From: CAZULF01 sp964621215
GTDB lineage: Bacteria > Pseudomonadota > Gammaproteobacteria > UBA1113
Direction: 5' to 3'
Assembly: GCA_964621215.1 (NCBI GenBank)
Contig: CAZULF010000070.1
Span: 1-11,342, forward strand
Length of the DNA: 11,342 bases
Positions 1-7,373 of this stretch are shown piece after piece. Position 1 is the first letter of the stretch, and every line of letters begins with the position of its first letter. Both the position numbers and the translations under genes were made by a program. The notes beneath the pieces were generated by a model, which saw nothing but the letters and a program-made list of their open reading frames with translations, ran no database searches and was not told the DNA's origin.

Positions 1-726
1 TGCTAAACCTTGCGCTTGATAAGCTTGCTTAGTCTCTTCCCAACCCGTTTCGCCGGTTTGATGCCACACCTCTGGCCGTTTTTCTGAGGAAAATCGAGCT
101 ATTACTTCTGGTAGAATTTGATTGATCGGGCGTGCACCTAAACTGCCACCTAACACTAATAGACGTAAAGGACTATGAGGAGAATCTGCTTTATTCACGC
201 GCTCAGACGCTAAGGCGGTAATGGCAGCTCGTACTGGATTACCCGTATAAATAATTTTTTTCGATGAACTGAAGGTGGCAGGAAAAGATTCTAAGACATA
301 ATGTGAAATATACGAAAGAATACGATTAGTTAATCCGGCAATAGCGTTTTGCTCATGAATAATTAAGGGTTTTCGATGTAACCAAGCCGCCAAACCAATA
401 GGACCACTGACATACCCACCCATACCCAAAACCACATCCGGTTGCACTTGATTAATACAGTTTTTAGCTTGTTTTAACGATTGTACCAATGTCAGGGGCG
501 TCATTAATAAGCGCTTTAGGCCCTTCCCACGCAAACCTTGTACCTTAATGGTTTTTAAGGGTATTCCCGCTGCTGGCACTATTTTAGCTTCTAAACCTTG
601 CGCTGTGCCCACCCATATCACTAGATATCCTTGGGCTTTTAATGCTTGAGCAACAGCCAAACCAGGGAAAATATGTCCCCCAGTGCCACCTGCTGCAATT
701 AATATAGTCTTAGTTTTCGTCGTCAT
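1..726 (-). CDS. murG: MurG, UDP-GlcNAc:lipid I N-acetylglucosaminyltransferase (5' part, cut by window edge)
   Basis: MurG adds GlcNAc from UDP-GlcNAc to lipid I on the inner face of the cytoplasmic membrane, giving lipid II. Only the first 242 codons are present; the frame is open to base 1, and the family is about 355 residues, so the last third lies outside. Visible motifs are the N-terminal glycine-rich loop GGTGGH (residues 13-18), GMGGYVSGP (101-109), HEQNAIAG (124-131), GNPVR (162-166) and the start of the C-terminal Rossmann domain with GGSLGA (193-198) and HQTG (222-225). These are the hallmark G-loops and acceptor-binding segments of GT28 MurG. The ATG start (724-726) overlaps the ftsW TGA in an ATGA junction and has no strong Shine-Dalgarno sequence, which suggests translational coupling to ftsW. 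The order ftsW-murG is the standard one; murC would be expected next, beyond the edge. Confidence 0.97.
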   Translation of the reverse strand, partial: MTTKTKTILIAAGGTGGHIFPGLAVAQALKAQGYLVIWVGTAQGLEAKIVPAAGIPLKTIKVQGLRGKGLKRLLMTPLTLVQSLKQAKNCINQVQPDVVLGMGGYVSGPIGLAAWLHRKPLIIHEQNAIAGLTNRILSYISHYVLESFPATFSSSKKIIYTGNPVRAAITALASERVNKADSPHSPLRLLVLGGSLGARPINQILPEVIARFSSEKRPEVWHQTGETGWEETKQAYQAQGLA

Positions 727-1898
727 TTACATCGATTCTCATAATCTACTCGGAATAATATACCCATCATCATACACATCACCATCAAACTACTACCCCC
801 ATAGCTCATAAAAGGCAGTGTTAGACCTTTAGTCGGCAACAATCCCGAGCTCACACCCATATTGATTAACGCCTGGATTCCAATCCATAAGCTGAAACCA
901 TAGGCTAAATAGGCATTAAAGCGGTGCTCTTTTTTGAAAGCTACTCGACCAATCGCAAAACCGCGACAGACTAACAAACCAAATAAGAATAGCACAAATA
1001 ATACGCCTAACAACCCTAATTCTTCCGCTAATACGGCAAATAAGAAGTCGGTATGCGCCTCAGGCAAATAAAATAGTTTTTGGATACTATTACCTAATCC
1101 TGCCCCCGTTAAGCCACCTCGGCCGAAAGCGATCAACGATTGTGTTAATTGATATCCGCTGCCAAATTGATGCTGCCATGGGTCCAAAAAAGTGGTTAAA
1201 CGCGTCATACGATAAGGTGACGAAATCGCTAATACTGCGAAGATTCCTATCGCCCCCAATGCAGTAATAATGAAAATGCGCCAGCGTACGCCGGCTAAAA
1301 ATAGCATTCCCAGAACCGTACCAAATATCACCACCGTGGCGCCAAAGTCAGGTTCTAACAAAAGTAAAACTGCCAAGATACCGAGAATAACAATAGGTTT
1401 TATAAATCCGCTTAATCGAGTTCGCACTTCTTCAAAATGGCGATTCAAATAACCTGCCATATAAATCACGACGAATAATTTTGCTAATTCCGATACTTGA
1501 ATAGCAAGGAAACCAAAACCTAACCATCGACTACTACCATTAATTTGGCGTCCGACGCCAGGAATTAATACCGCAATCAATAAAACAAAAGTAAACAATA
1601 ATAATATCGGACTGTAATATTCTAATTTTTCCGTCGAGATGCGCCATAAAAATGCGCCCGCTATTATTCCCATAGTAAGATAAATCAATTGACGCCATAA
1701 ATAATGGAATGGCATGCCATATTGACGCGCAGAAATCACCATCGAGGATGAAGCCACCATCAATAAACCCAATAAGACTAATCCTGCTACAGCAAGCATC
1801 AATCCTTTATCCGTCATATTCCAAAAGTGCATTGAACCTCTGGCCCGATGTTTGGGACTGCGTGAATAAGTAACGTGAACGTTAGCATCCCTACTCAA
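723..1898 (-). CDS. ftsW: FtsW, septal peptidoglycan glycosyltransferase (SEDS family)
   Basis: FtsW is the multi-pass SEDS polymerase that, with FtsI, makes septal glycan from lipid II. I place the start at the TTG at 1896-1898, giving 391 residues. This TTG overlaps the murD TGA (TTGA junction) and has AAGGAG (1907-1912) exactly 8 nt upstream. The longest open frame begins at another TTG at 1923-1925, but the ribosome site would then lie inside the gene. The first ATG in the frame is about 22 codons further in and lacks comparable support. After a basic cytoplasmic tail of about 30 residues there are many hydrophobic segments. Motifs are NGSSRW followed by QVSELAKL (about 120-141), the catalytic Asp in HTDF (D284), and the FtsW/RodA/SpoVE signature ending in PFMSYGGSS (about 346-370). 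Length is close to E. coli FtsW (414). Confidence 0.95.
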   Translation of the reverse strand: MSRDANVHVTYSRSPKHRARGSMHFWNMTDKGLMLAVAGLVLLGLLMVASSSMVISARQYGMPFHYLWRQLIYLTMGIIAGAFLWRISTEKLEYYSPILLLFTFVLLIAVLIPGVGRQINGSSRWLGFGFLAIQVSELAKLFVVIYMAGYLNRHFEEVRTRLSGFIKPIVILGILAVLLLLEPDFGATVVIFGTVLGMLFLAGVRWRIFIITALGAIGIFAVLAISSPYRMTRLTTFLDPWQHQFGSGYQLTQSLIAFGRGGLTGAGLGNSIQKLFYLPEAHTDFLFAVLAEELGLLGVLFVLFLFGLLVCRGFAIGRVAFKKEHRFNAYLAYGFSLWIGIQALINMGVSSGLLPTKGLTLPFMSYGGSSLMVMCMMMGILFRVDYENRCK

Positions 1899-3226
1899 AA
1901 CGTTAACTCCTTCACTAATTGACAAAACACTTGTCCTCGATGTTCAAAATTATTAAACATATCCCAACTTGCACACGCGGGAGATAATAAAACCGCATCC
2001 TGCGGTTGTGCATTGCTGGCAGCGAGCTGTATCGCTTCAGCGAAAGTCGTTGCGTGAATAATTGCAACACTTTGTGCTAGCGCTTGAGTGATCAACGGTG
2101 CATCTTTACCGAACACAATCAAGGTTCGAACATATTTTTCCACAACCGGACGTAACTCAGTAAAATCGGCACCCTTGCCTAAGCCACCCGCTAACAATAT
2201 TAATTTACCGGTTAACGTACTGCCTAATCCATTAATAGCTGCAATCGTCGCGCCGATATTGGTGCCTTTGGAATCATTGTACCAATCAACATCATGATAA
2301 TGTCTGACCCATTCGCAACGGTGCGGTAAACCAGAGAATTGTTTTAATACTTCTAACATTGGGGCCAATGGAAATCCAGCTTGATAGCCTATCGCTAAGG
2401 CGGATAACGCATTTAACCAATTATGTTTACCTTTTATTTTTAACTCATCTACAGCTAATAGATTTTCTTCGCCTAGAGCAAGATACATTTTTCCATGGAC
2501 TTGTCTCAAACCGAATTGCCCTAGCGTCGGTGCATCTGCACCAAAGCTAATAATACGTGGTGCATTGTTAGATGGCACTTGTGTCAATGGATCATCGCGA
2601 TTAACTACGGCACGTTTACAACCTCTATAAACACGTTGTTTTGCCGCGACATAATCTTCGAAATGCGCATAATGATCTAAATGATCAGGCGAAATATTTA
2701 AGATTGTTGCCACTTCTGCTTTTAATGAAAACGTCGTTTCTAATTGAAAATTAGAAACTTCTAATACATATAAATCGGGTTCTGTTCCCTCAAGCAAATC
2801 CAATGCTGGCGTACCTAAATTGCCCCCCACTTTAACATTGACACCCGCCGCTTTCGCCATGTCACCCACAAGCGTGGTGACGGTACTTTTTGCATTTGAG
2901 CCGGTGATGGCAATCACGGGTTTTTTCACATAACGTGCGAAGAGTTCAATATCGCCAATAATGGCAATGCCGTGTTCTCGACAGGCAACTATACTGGGCT
3001 CTTGATAAGACACACCCTGACTTACGACTAATTCTTCTGCGGATTGCATTAATGGTAAAGAGAATCCACCTAATGCTATAGGTGCATCAGGATAGAGTTG
3101 TTTAAATTCAGCTAATGCCGGCGGATTGTCACGACTGTCTGTCACACCAAAAGTTTCGCCCCTTGCCGCTAAAAATTTAGCGCAAGATAGTCCGGTTTTA
3201 CCTAGTCCGACAATAACATAATGCAT
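1895..3226 (-). CDS. murD: MurD, UDP-MurNAc-L-Ala:D-Glu ligase
   Basis: MurD is the cytoplasmic ATP-dependent ligase that adds D-glutamate to UDP-MurNAc-L-alanine. The 443 residues match the family (E. coli 438). Visible in order are the N-terminal nucleotide-binding loop VGLGKTG (6-12), the ATP P-loop TGSNAKST (108-115, K113), the EVSNFQLE segment (156-163), ISPDHLDH (178-185), the lysine expected to be carbamylated (K196 in YVAAKQRVY), NDSKGTN (317-323) and the C-terminal SPACASWD and FEHRG blocks (415-431). The P-loop has Ala where E. coli has Gly (GSNGKST). I believe Ala occurs in other gammaproteobacterial MurD proteins, but this should be checked. The ATG start has AGGA upstream at good spacing. 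The 55-bp gap to mraY carries a hairpin, and the 3' end overlaps ftsW. Confidence 0.97.
   Translation of the reverse strand: MHYVIVGLGKTGLSCAKFLAARGETFGVTDSRDNPPALAEFKQLYPDAPIALGGFSLPLMQSAEELVVSQGVSYQEPSIVACREHGIAIIGDIELFARYVKKPVIAITGSNAKSTVTTLVGDMAKAAGVNVKVGGNLGTPALDLLEGTEPDLYVLEVSNFQLETTFSLKAEVATILNISPDHLDHYAHFEDYVAAKQRVYRGCKRAVVNRDDPLTQVPSNNAPRIISFGADAPTLGQFGLRQVHGKMYLALGEENLLAVDELKIKGKHNWLNALSALAIGYQAGFPLAPMLEVLKQFSGLPHRCEWVRHYHDVDWYNDSKGTNIGATIAAINGLGSTLTGKLILLAGGLGKGADFTELRPVVEKYVRTLIVFGKDAPLITQALAQSVAIIHATTFAEAIQLAASNAQPQDAVLLSPACASWDMFNNFEHRGQVFCQLVKELTF
1907..1912 (-). promoter_or_regulatory. Ribosome binding site that fixes the ftsW start
   Basis: The minus strand reads AAGGAG here, 8 nt before the TTG at 1896-1898. 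It lies inside the last codons of murD, as expected for coupled translation. It is the strongest Shine-Dalgarno match near this junction and favours the shorter FtsW over a start at 1923-1925. Confidence 0.8.
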
Positions 3227-3248
3227 AGTGTTTGTCCTGTTTTAGAAC

Positions 3249-3275
3249 CCCGGATTCCGCTTCGCTCCATCCAGG
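3249..3275. repeat. REP-like hairpin in the mraY-murD gap
   Basis: On the plus strand the arms CCCGGAT (3249-3255) and ATCCAGG (3269-3275) pair with one mismatch. A short GC/GC pair around TTC sits inside the loop. The minus-strand form, with GGAGCGAAGCGG between ATCC-type arms, resembles an interspersed REP-type motif that I recall from gammaproteobacterial intergenic regions. It starts 7 nt past the mraY stop and no T-run follows, so it does not look like an intrinsic terminator. It may affect mRNA processing or simply be a tolerated repeat. Family assignment is from memory; only the hairpin is seen directly. Confidence 0.55.
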
Positions 3276-3281
3276 CTATAT

Positions 3282-4364
3282 TTACCTCAACTTCAACGTT
3301 GCCAATCCAACCAAAACCAATACAAATGTGATAATCCAAAACCGAACGATGACTTTCGGTTCTGCCCAGCCTTTCAATTCAAAATGATGATGCAATGGTG
3401 CCATGCGGAAAATACGGCGTTTTGTCAGTTTATACGAACCCACTTGCAAAATAACCGACATCGTTTCAGCAACAAAAATGCCACCCATGACAAATAAAAC
3501 CAATTCTTGTCTAACAACAACCGCGATAGTTCCCAATGCTGCGCCTAAAGCCAAAGAGCCAACGTCTCCCATAAACACTTCTGCGGGATAAGTATTAAAC
3601 CAAAGAAATCCTAAGCCTGCACCGACCAACGCAGAGCAAAATACAGCGACTTCACCCACGCCAGGTACGTAAGGAATAAAAAGGTATTTAGCAAATTGTA
3701 TGTTACCGGTAAGATAAGCAAACACGCCTAATGCTGCAGCAACTAACACCGTAGGTAAAATAGCTAAACCATCTAAACCATCCGTCAAATTCACAGCATT
3801 ACTGGTTCCGACAATCACTAAGTAAACAAAAGGAATAAATACAATTCCTAAATTAATGTGTAGATCTTTAAAAAATGGAATAATCAGCTGGGTTTCAGCG
3901 GGGGTCTGCGCGATAAAATATAAAAAACAAGCGGCTAATAAACCCAATACGGATTGCCAAAAATATTTCCAGCGCGCGGGCAAACCTTTACTGTTTTTCA
4001 ACACTAATTTGCGGTAATCGTCTACACCGCCAATAATGCCAAAACTCATTGTCATCAAAAACACTAACCAGAGATAAACGTTAGATAAATTACCCCACAA
4101 TAGCACACTGATGCCAGTAGCAATCAATACCAGCAAGCCACCCATCGTGGGCGTGCCGGCTTTTGAAAGATGGGTTTTGGGACCATCATCGCGCACTTGC
4201 TGTCCGACTTTATATAATCGCAAACGGCGGATTACTGCAGGGCCAAAAGCTAAACTCACCAAAAATGCGGTTAACGCAGCAAGAATGGAGCGTAAAGTAA
4301 TATAATGAAAAACATCAAACATACGATGATAGTGTTGTAAAAATTCGGCTAACCACAATAACAT
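3282..4364 (-). CDS. mraY: MraY, phospho-MurNAc-pentapeptide translocase (lipid I synthase)
   Basis: MraY is the integral membrane enzyme that transfers phospho-MurNAc-pentapeptide from its UDP carrier to undecaprenyl phosphate, making lipid I. The protein has 360 residues, the same as E. coli MraY, and starts with a nearly identical MLLWLAEFL. Visible motifs are the cytoplasmic loop KTHLSKAGTPTMGG (63-76), the aspartate pair in VDDYRK (D115, D116), NLTDGLDG (192-199), FMGDVGS (264-270, D267) and the HHH motif (325-327) before FELKGW. Hydrophobic segments run along the whole length, consistent with about ten membrane helices. The ATG is preceded directly by an in-frame TAA, so no longer start is possible. 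The nearest Shine-Dalgarno sequence is 12 nt away, longer than usual. Upstream lies the widest gap inside the cluster (134 bp), filled by a palindromic element. Confidence 0.98.
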   Translation of the reverse strand: MLLWLAEFLQHYHRMFDVFHYITLRSILAALTAFLVSLAFGPAVIRRLRLYKVGQQVRDDGPKTHLSKAGTPTMGGLLVLIATGISVLLWGNLSNVYLWLVFLMTMSFGIIGGVDDYRKLVLKNSKGLPARWKYFWQSVLGLLAACFLYFIAQTPAETQLIIPFFKDLHINLGIVFIPFVYLVIVGTSNAVNLTDGLDGLAILPTVLVAAALGVFAYLTGNIQFAKYLFIPYVPGVGEVAVFCSALVGAGLGFLWFNTYPAEVFMGDVGSLALGAALGTIAVVVRQELVLFVMGGIFVAETMSVILQVGSYKLTKRRIFRMAPLHHHFELKGWAEPKVIVRFWIITFVLVLVGLATLKLR

Positions 4365-4376
4365 TTAAATCTGAAA

Positions 4377-4384
4377 CTCCTCTT
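4377..4384 (-). promoter_or_regulatory. Ribosome binding site of mraY with long spacing
   Basis: The minus strand reads AAGAGGAG, a near-perfect Shine-Dalgarno sequence, but 12 nt separate it from the mraY ATG at 4362-4364. The in-frame TAA just before the ATG and the match to the conserved MraY N-terminus leave no other start. The site also shows that mraY has its own initiation signal and is not coupled to murF. Confidence 0.65.
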
Positions 4385-4414
4385 TTAATAATTACTCAGT
4401 AAATCGCACTTCTC

Positions 4415-4494
4415 TCGTCGTCCCGCGGCTTGTCTGCGGGATCCAGAACACATCGACACAACCTCGATCCCGCGAATAAATCGCGGGACGACGA
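4415..4494. repeat. Palindromic repeat pair in the murF-mraY gap
   Basis: Outer arms TCGTCGTCCCGCG (4415-4427) and CGCGGGACGACGA (4482-4494) are a perfect 13-bp inverted repeat. Each end also forms its own hairpin. The left one is CCCGC (4422-4426) with GCGGG (4436-4440) around a 9-nt loop. The right one is TCCCGCGA (4468-4475) with TCGCGGGA (4481-4488) around ATAAA. The structure is therefore two related hairpins in inverted orientation, separated by about 27 nt, like a REP doublet or small palindromic repeat. GTCGTCCCGCG...GCGGGATCCAG is of a type common as dispersed repeats in alpha- and gammaproteobacteria; that is from memory. The element begins 4 bp after the murF stop codon. No T-run follows on the transcribed strand. 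Confidence 0.75.
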
Positions 4495-4498
4495 AATT

Positions 4499-5851
4499 TT
4501 AAGTTGACACTGCTGTATTCTCTAATAGAGCTGCGACAACGTTTTCCATCTTAGCGCTGCGCGAGCCTTTCACTAATATATTCACCTGTGGGCGCAATTC
4601 TTTTTGTAATGCGGCAATCAATGCCGGTTGATCAACAAAATGTTGTGCTTGTTCACCAAAACCTTCAACCGTTGCGCGTGACAATTGTCCCACAGCGTAT
4701 AAACGATCAATGCCATACTGTTTAGCTTTTTTGCCTAATTCACGATGGTAGATTTCAGCATTTGCCCCTAACTCACCCATATCACCAACGACAAAGATTT
4801 TTTCACCCTGATAACCCGACAACACTTTTAACGCCATTTCCATAGCAACGGGGTTAGCATTATACGTGTCATCAATTAGATGAACTCCATTCATGCCCAC
4901 ACGCGCAACCAAGCGTTTATCCACGGTACCCGCTGATTCTAAACCACGTTGAATATCTGCCAAGCTTACGCCAACAGCAACCGCTACCGCCGCTGCCGCG
5001 AGAGCATTCATTACGTTATGTTCACCAATAAGTGACATTTTGATTGGCGCTGCACCGCTGAGCGTATGCAAGGTAAAACTGATTTCGCCCTGCGCATTGA
5101 CAGCCACCTCTGTTGCATAGACATCGGCACGTTCAGTCATTCCAAAGGTAATATAAGGATTTCCTGCAATTTGTTGTAACCAATATTCGGCATAATGGTC
5201 ATCCAGGTTAATAATGGCGACGCCATTTTCCGTCAAGCCCTGAAAAATTTCAGCTTTGCCGGCCGCTACTCCATCAATACTACCAAAACCTTCAAGATGT
5301 ACTGGCCCGGCATTGGTAATCAGTGCAATAGTCGGACGCGCAATATAAGTTAAATAGGCAATTTCATGTAAATGGTTTGCCCCCATTTCCAATACGACAT
5401 AATCGTCACGAGGTGAAGCTCCGAGCAAGGTTAAAGGCATACCATAATCATTATTGAGTGTGCCCTGAGTGGCATGCACTTTGCCGCATTGCGCCAAAAT
5501 ACTTGCGATGAGGGTCTTGGTGGTGGTTTTACCGCAACTGCCGGTTAATCCAATAATAGGCATTGGTAATTGATGGCGGTAATAACTGGCAATTTCTCCC
5601 AGAGCAATCCGCACATCATGCACAACAATTTGCGGGATTTCGTTATCTAATGCCTGCGTCACTAACGCCGCCACCGCTCCATGCTTTATTGCATCATCAA
5701 TATATTTGTGTCCGTCAACTTGTGTACCTTTTACTGCGGCAAATAACTGCTTAGGCTGGGTTTTACGTGAATCAATGCTTACGCCGTGAAATTCGACGTC
5801 TTTTCCCACCATTTCGCCACGCAACATTCGTGCAACTTCTGACAAACGCAT
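4499..5851 (-). CDS. murF: MurF, UDP-MurNAc-tripeptide:D-Ala-D-Ala ligase
   Basis: MurF adds the D-Ala-D-Ala dipeptide to UDP-MurNAc-tripeptide, completing the cytoplasmic pentapeptide precursor. The 450 residues match E. coli MurF (452). The layout is the three-domain Mur ligase fold: an N-terminal UDP-substrate domain with SIDSRK (25-30), a central ATPase domain with P-loop TGSCGKTT (103-110, K108), EMGANH (155-160) and HLEGFG followed by GKAEIF (185-203, with the expected modified lysine K199), and a C-terminal domain with DDTYNANP (327-334), VVGDMGELG (354-362) and LVKGSRSAKM (426-435). The P-loop Cys is a mild variant of the usual Ser. The start is ATG with AGGA about 8 nt upstream, 13 nt after the murE stop. 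A palindromic repeat begins just past its 3' end, so it closes the tightly packed upstream half of the cluster. Confidence 0.97.
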   Translation of the reverse strand: MRLSEVARMLRGEMVGKDVEFHGVSIDSRKTQPKQLFAAVKGTQVDGHKYIDDAIKHGAVAALVTQALDNEIPQIVVHDVRIALGEIASYYRHQLPMPIIGLTGSCGKTTTKTLIASILAQCGKVHATQGTLNNDYGMPLTLLGASPRDDYVVLEMGANHLHEIAYLTYIARPTIALITNAGPVHLEGFGSIDGVAAGKAEIFQGLTENGVAIINLDDHYAEYWLQQIAGNPYITFGMTERADVYATEVAVNAQGEISFTLHTLSGAAPIKMSLIGEHNVMNALAAAAVAVAVGVSLADIQRGLESAGTVDKRLVARVGMNGVHLIDDTYNANPVAMEMALKVLSGYQGEKIFVVGDMGELGANAEIYHRELGKKAKQYGIDRLYAVGQLSRATVEGFGEQAQHFVDQPALIAALQKELRPQVNILVKGSRSAKMENVVAALLENTAVST

Positions 5852-5864
5852 AATATATTCCTAT

Positions 5865-7373
5865 TTAACAGCCACTGTTTATATTTAACGCAGAACCAAC
5901 AACCTCCTGATCCGAAAAAGCTAATTTTTCATCACCAAATTGCTGATAATTTTCGTGGCCCTTACCAGCCACCAGAATAACATCTTTTTCGCTGGCATGC
6001 TTGACTGCGTAACGGATAGCAGCCTCTCGATCCAGCATTAATTGCACCCGCTCTGGATGCTGTGTCCCGGCTAAAATTTGCTGGGCAATAGCTTCTGGCG
6101 ATTCATGCCTGGGATTATCATTGGTGACAATTAAATGGTCAGCATAGTGCTCTGCAATCCGACCCATTTGTGGCCGCTTACCGCGATCCCGATCACCACC
6201 ACATCCAAAAACACACCAAATTTTTCCAGTAACATGGGATTTAATCGCTTGTAGCGCTTTTTCTAATGCATCTGGGGTATGTGAATAATCTACCAGTACT
6301 TTGGGAGAGTGCGCCGTGTGGAATAATTCCATACGACCTTTCACGCCTTTAAGTTGAGAGACTGTCGTTAAAATTTTTGTCAGAGGAATGCCATGAATTC
6401 CTAAACACGTAATAACTGCTAATATATTCGAGAGATTAAATATACCAAACAACTGCAGCTGCAATTCTCCCTCTCCCCATGGAGTCGTGATGTGGGCAGT
6501 CATTCCTTGCGAAGTACATTCAATATGATCGGCATGAATAAATGGAACGTTGGCGATTTTGGGGGCGTCTTTGTTGATGCTATAGGCATAACAGGGATAC
6601 TGATCGACAAACTCATTTAATAGCGATACACCAAACGCATCATCAACATTAAAAACCGCTTGTTTTAAACCTTCCATTTGAAATAATTTTCGTTTCGCTG
6701 CGGCATAATTTTCCATGGTGCCATGATAATCTAAATGATCGCGCGATAAATTAGTAAAAATGGCTGTATCAAAATGTATGGCATTACTTCGTCCCTGCAC
6801 TAAACCGTGAGAAGAAACTTCCATTGCAATCGATTTCGCTCCTTCCTGCTTTAAAGTAGCTAACATATGCTGTAAAGCGATCGGATTCGGTGTCGTGTGT
6901 GTACTTGATTGTAAATGATTTAAAAAGCCATTTCCGACCGTACCGATGACTGCGCAAGGGTGATCTAATCGGCTCCAACCATCTGCTAAATAATGTGTTA
7001 AAGACGTTTTACCATTGGTACCGGTGACCCCTATTACTTGCATATGCGCACTAGGATCATGATAAAAGGTAGCAGCCAAACGCGCAGCCAATTGCAACAA
7101 ATGCGGCACGCTGATAATCGGTATTATTTTACCTGCTTCAGTGGTAACATGCGCTTCATCAAAAATATGTTCACTGGCCTCACACAAAACTGCATTGGCC
7201 CCTTTTTCGATGGCTACACCAATAAACTCATGCCCATCAACAACCGCTCCTGGGCAGGCTAAAAAAAGATAACCGTTCTTAACTTCACGACTATCGAGAG
7301 CTAATCCAGTAATATCCATATCATATTTTGGCTGAATATCCACAATATCTCGGCATAAAGTGCTTAATTTCAT
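5865..7373 (-). CDS. murE: MurE, UDP-MurNAc-L-Ala-D-Glu:meso-DAP ligase
   Basis: MurE adds the third residue of the stem peptide in the cytoplasm. The DNPR motif (419-422), followed by HESPEAI, is the established signature for meso-diaminopimelate rather than lysine, so this cell has Gram-negative type peptidoglycan. Other motifs are LDSREV (26-31), the P-loop TGTNGKTS (117-124, K122), the substrate-binding THTTPNP (158-164), MEVSSHGL (184-191), the expected carbamylated lysine K227 in AAAKRKLF, VDYSHTPDAL (361-370), GCGGDRDRGKR (390-400) and AGKGHENYQ (469-477). Length 502 is close to E. coli MurE (495). The ATG (7371-7373) overlaps the ftsI TGA as ATGA. A good purine-rich site, with AAGG 4 nt before the ATG, lies inside the end of ftsI, so both coupling and independent initiation are possible. 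Confidence 0.98.
   Translation of the reverse strand: MKLSTLCRDIVDIQPKYDMDITGLALDSREVKNGYLFLACPGAVVDGHEFIGVAIEKGANAVLCEASEHIFDEAHVTTEAGKIIPIISVPHLLQLAARLAATFYHDPSAHMQVIGVTGTNGKTSLTHYLADGWSRLDHPCAVIGTVGNGFLNHLQSSTHTTPNPIALQHMLATLKQEGAKSIAMEVSSHGLVQGRSNAIHFDTAIFTNLSRDHLDYHGTMENYAAAKRKLFQMEGLKQAVFNVDDAFGVSLLNEFVDQYPCYAYSINKDAPKIANVPFIHADHIECTSQGMTAHITTPWGEGELQLQLFGIFNLSNILAVITCLGIHGIPLTKILTTVSQLKGVKGRMELFHTAHSPKVLVDYSHTPDALEKALQAIKSHVTGKIWCVFGCGGDRDRGKRPQMGRIAEHYADHLIVTNDNPRHESPEAIAQQILAGTQHPERVQLMLDREAAIRYAVKHASEKDVILVAGKGHENYQQFGDEKLAFSDQEVVGSALNINSGC

Noticed and set aside
3249..3275. Intrinsic terminator after mraY
   Set aside because: Short, mismatched stem without a following T-run on the minus strand; the operon continues.
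4415..4494. Intrinsic terminator between murF and mraY
   Set aside because: The hairpins are strong but no U-run follows in the transcribed direction, and ending transcription here would cut off essential mraY, murD, ftsW and murG with no clear promoter downstream.
6784..6978. Open frame of 64 codons on the minus strand within murE
   Set aside because: Lies wholly inside murE in another frame, with no ribosome site or recognisable domain; a shadow.
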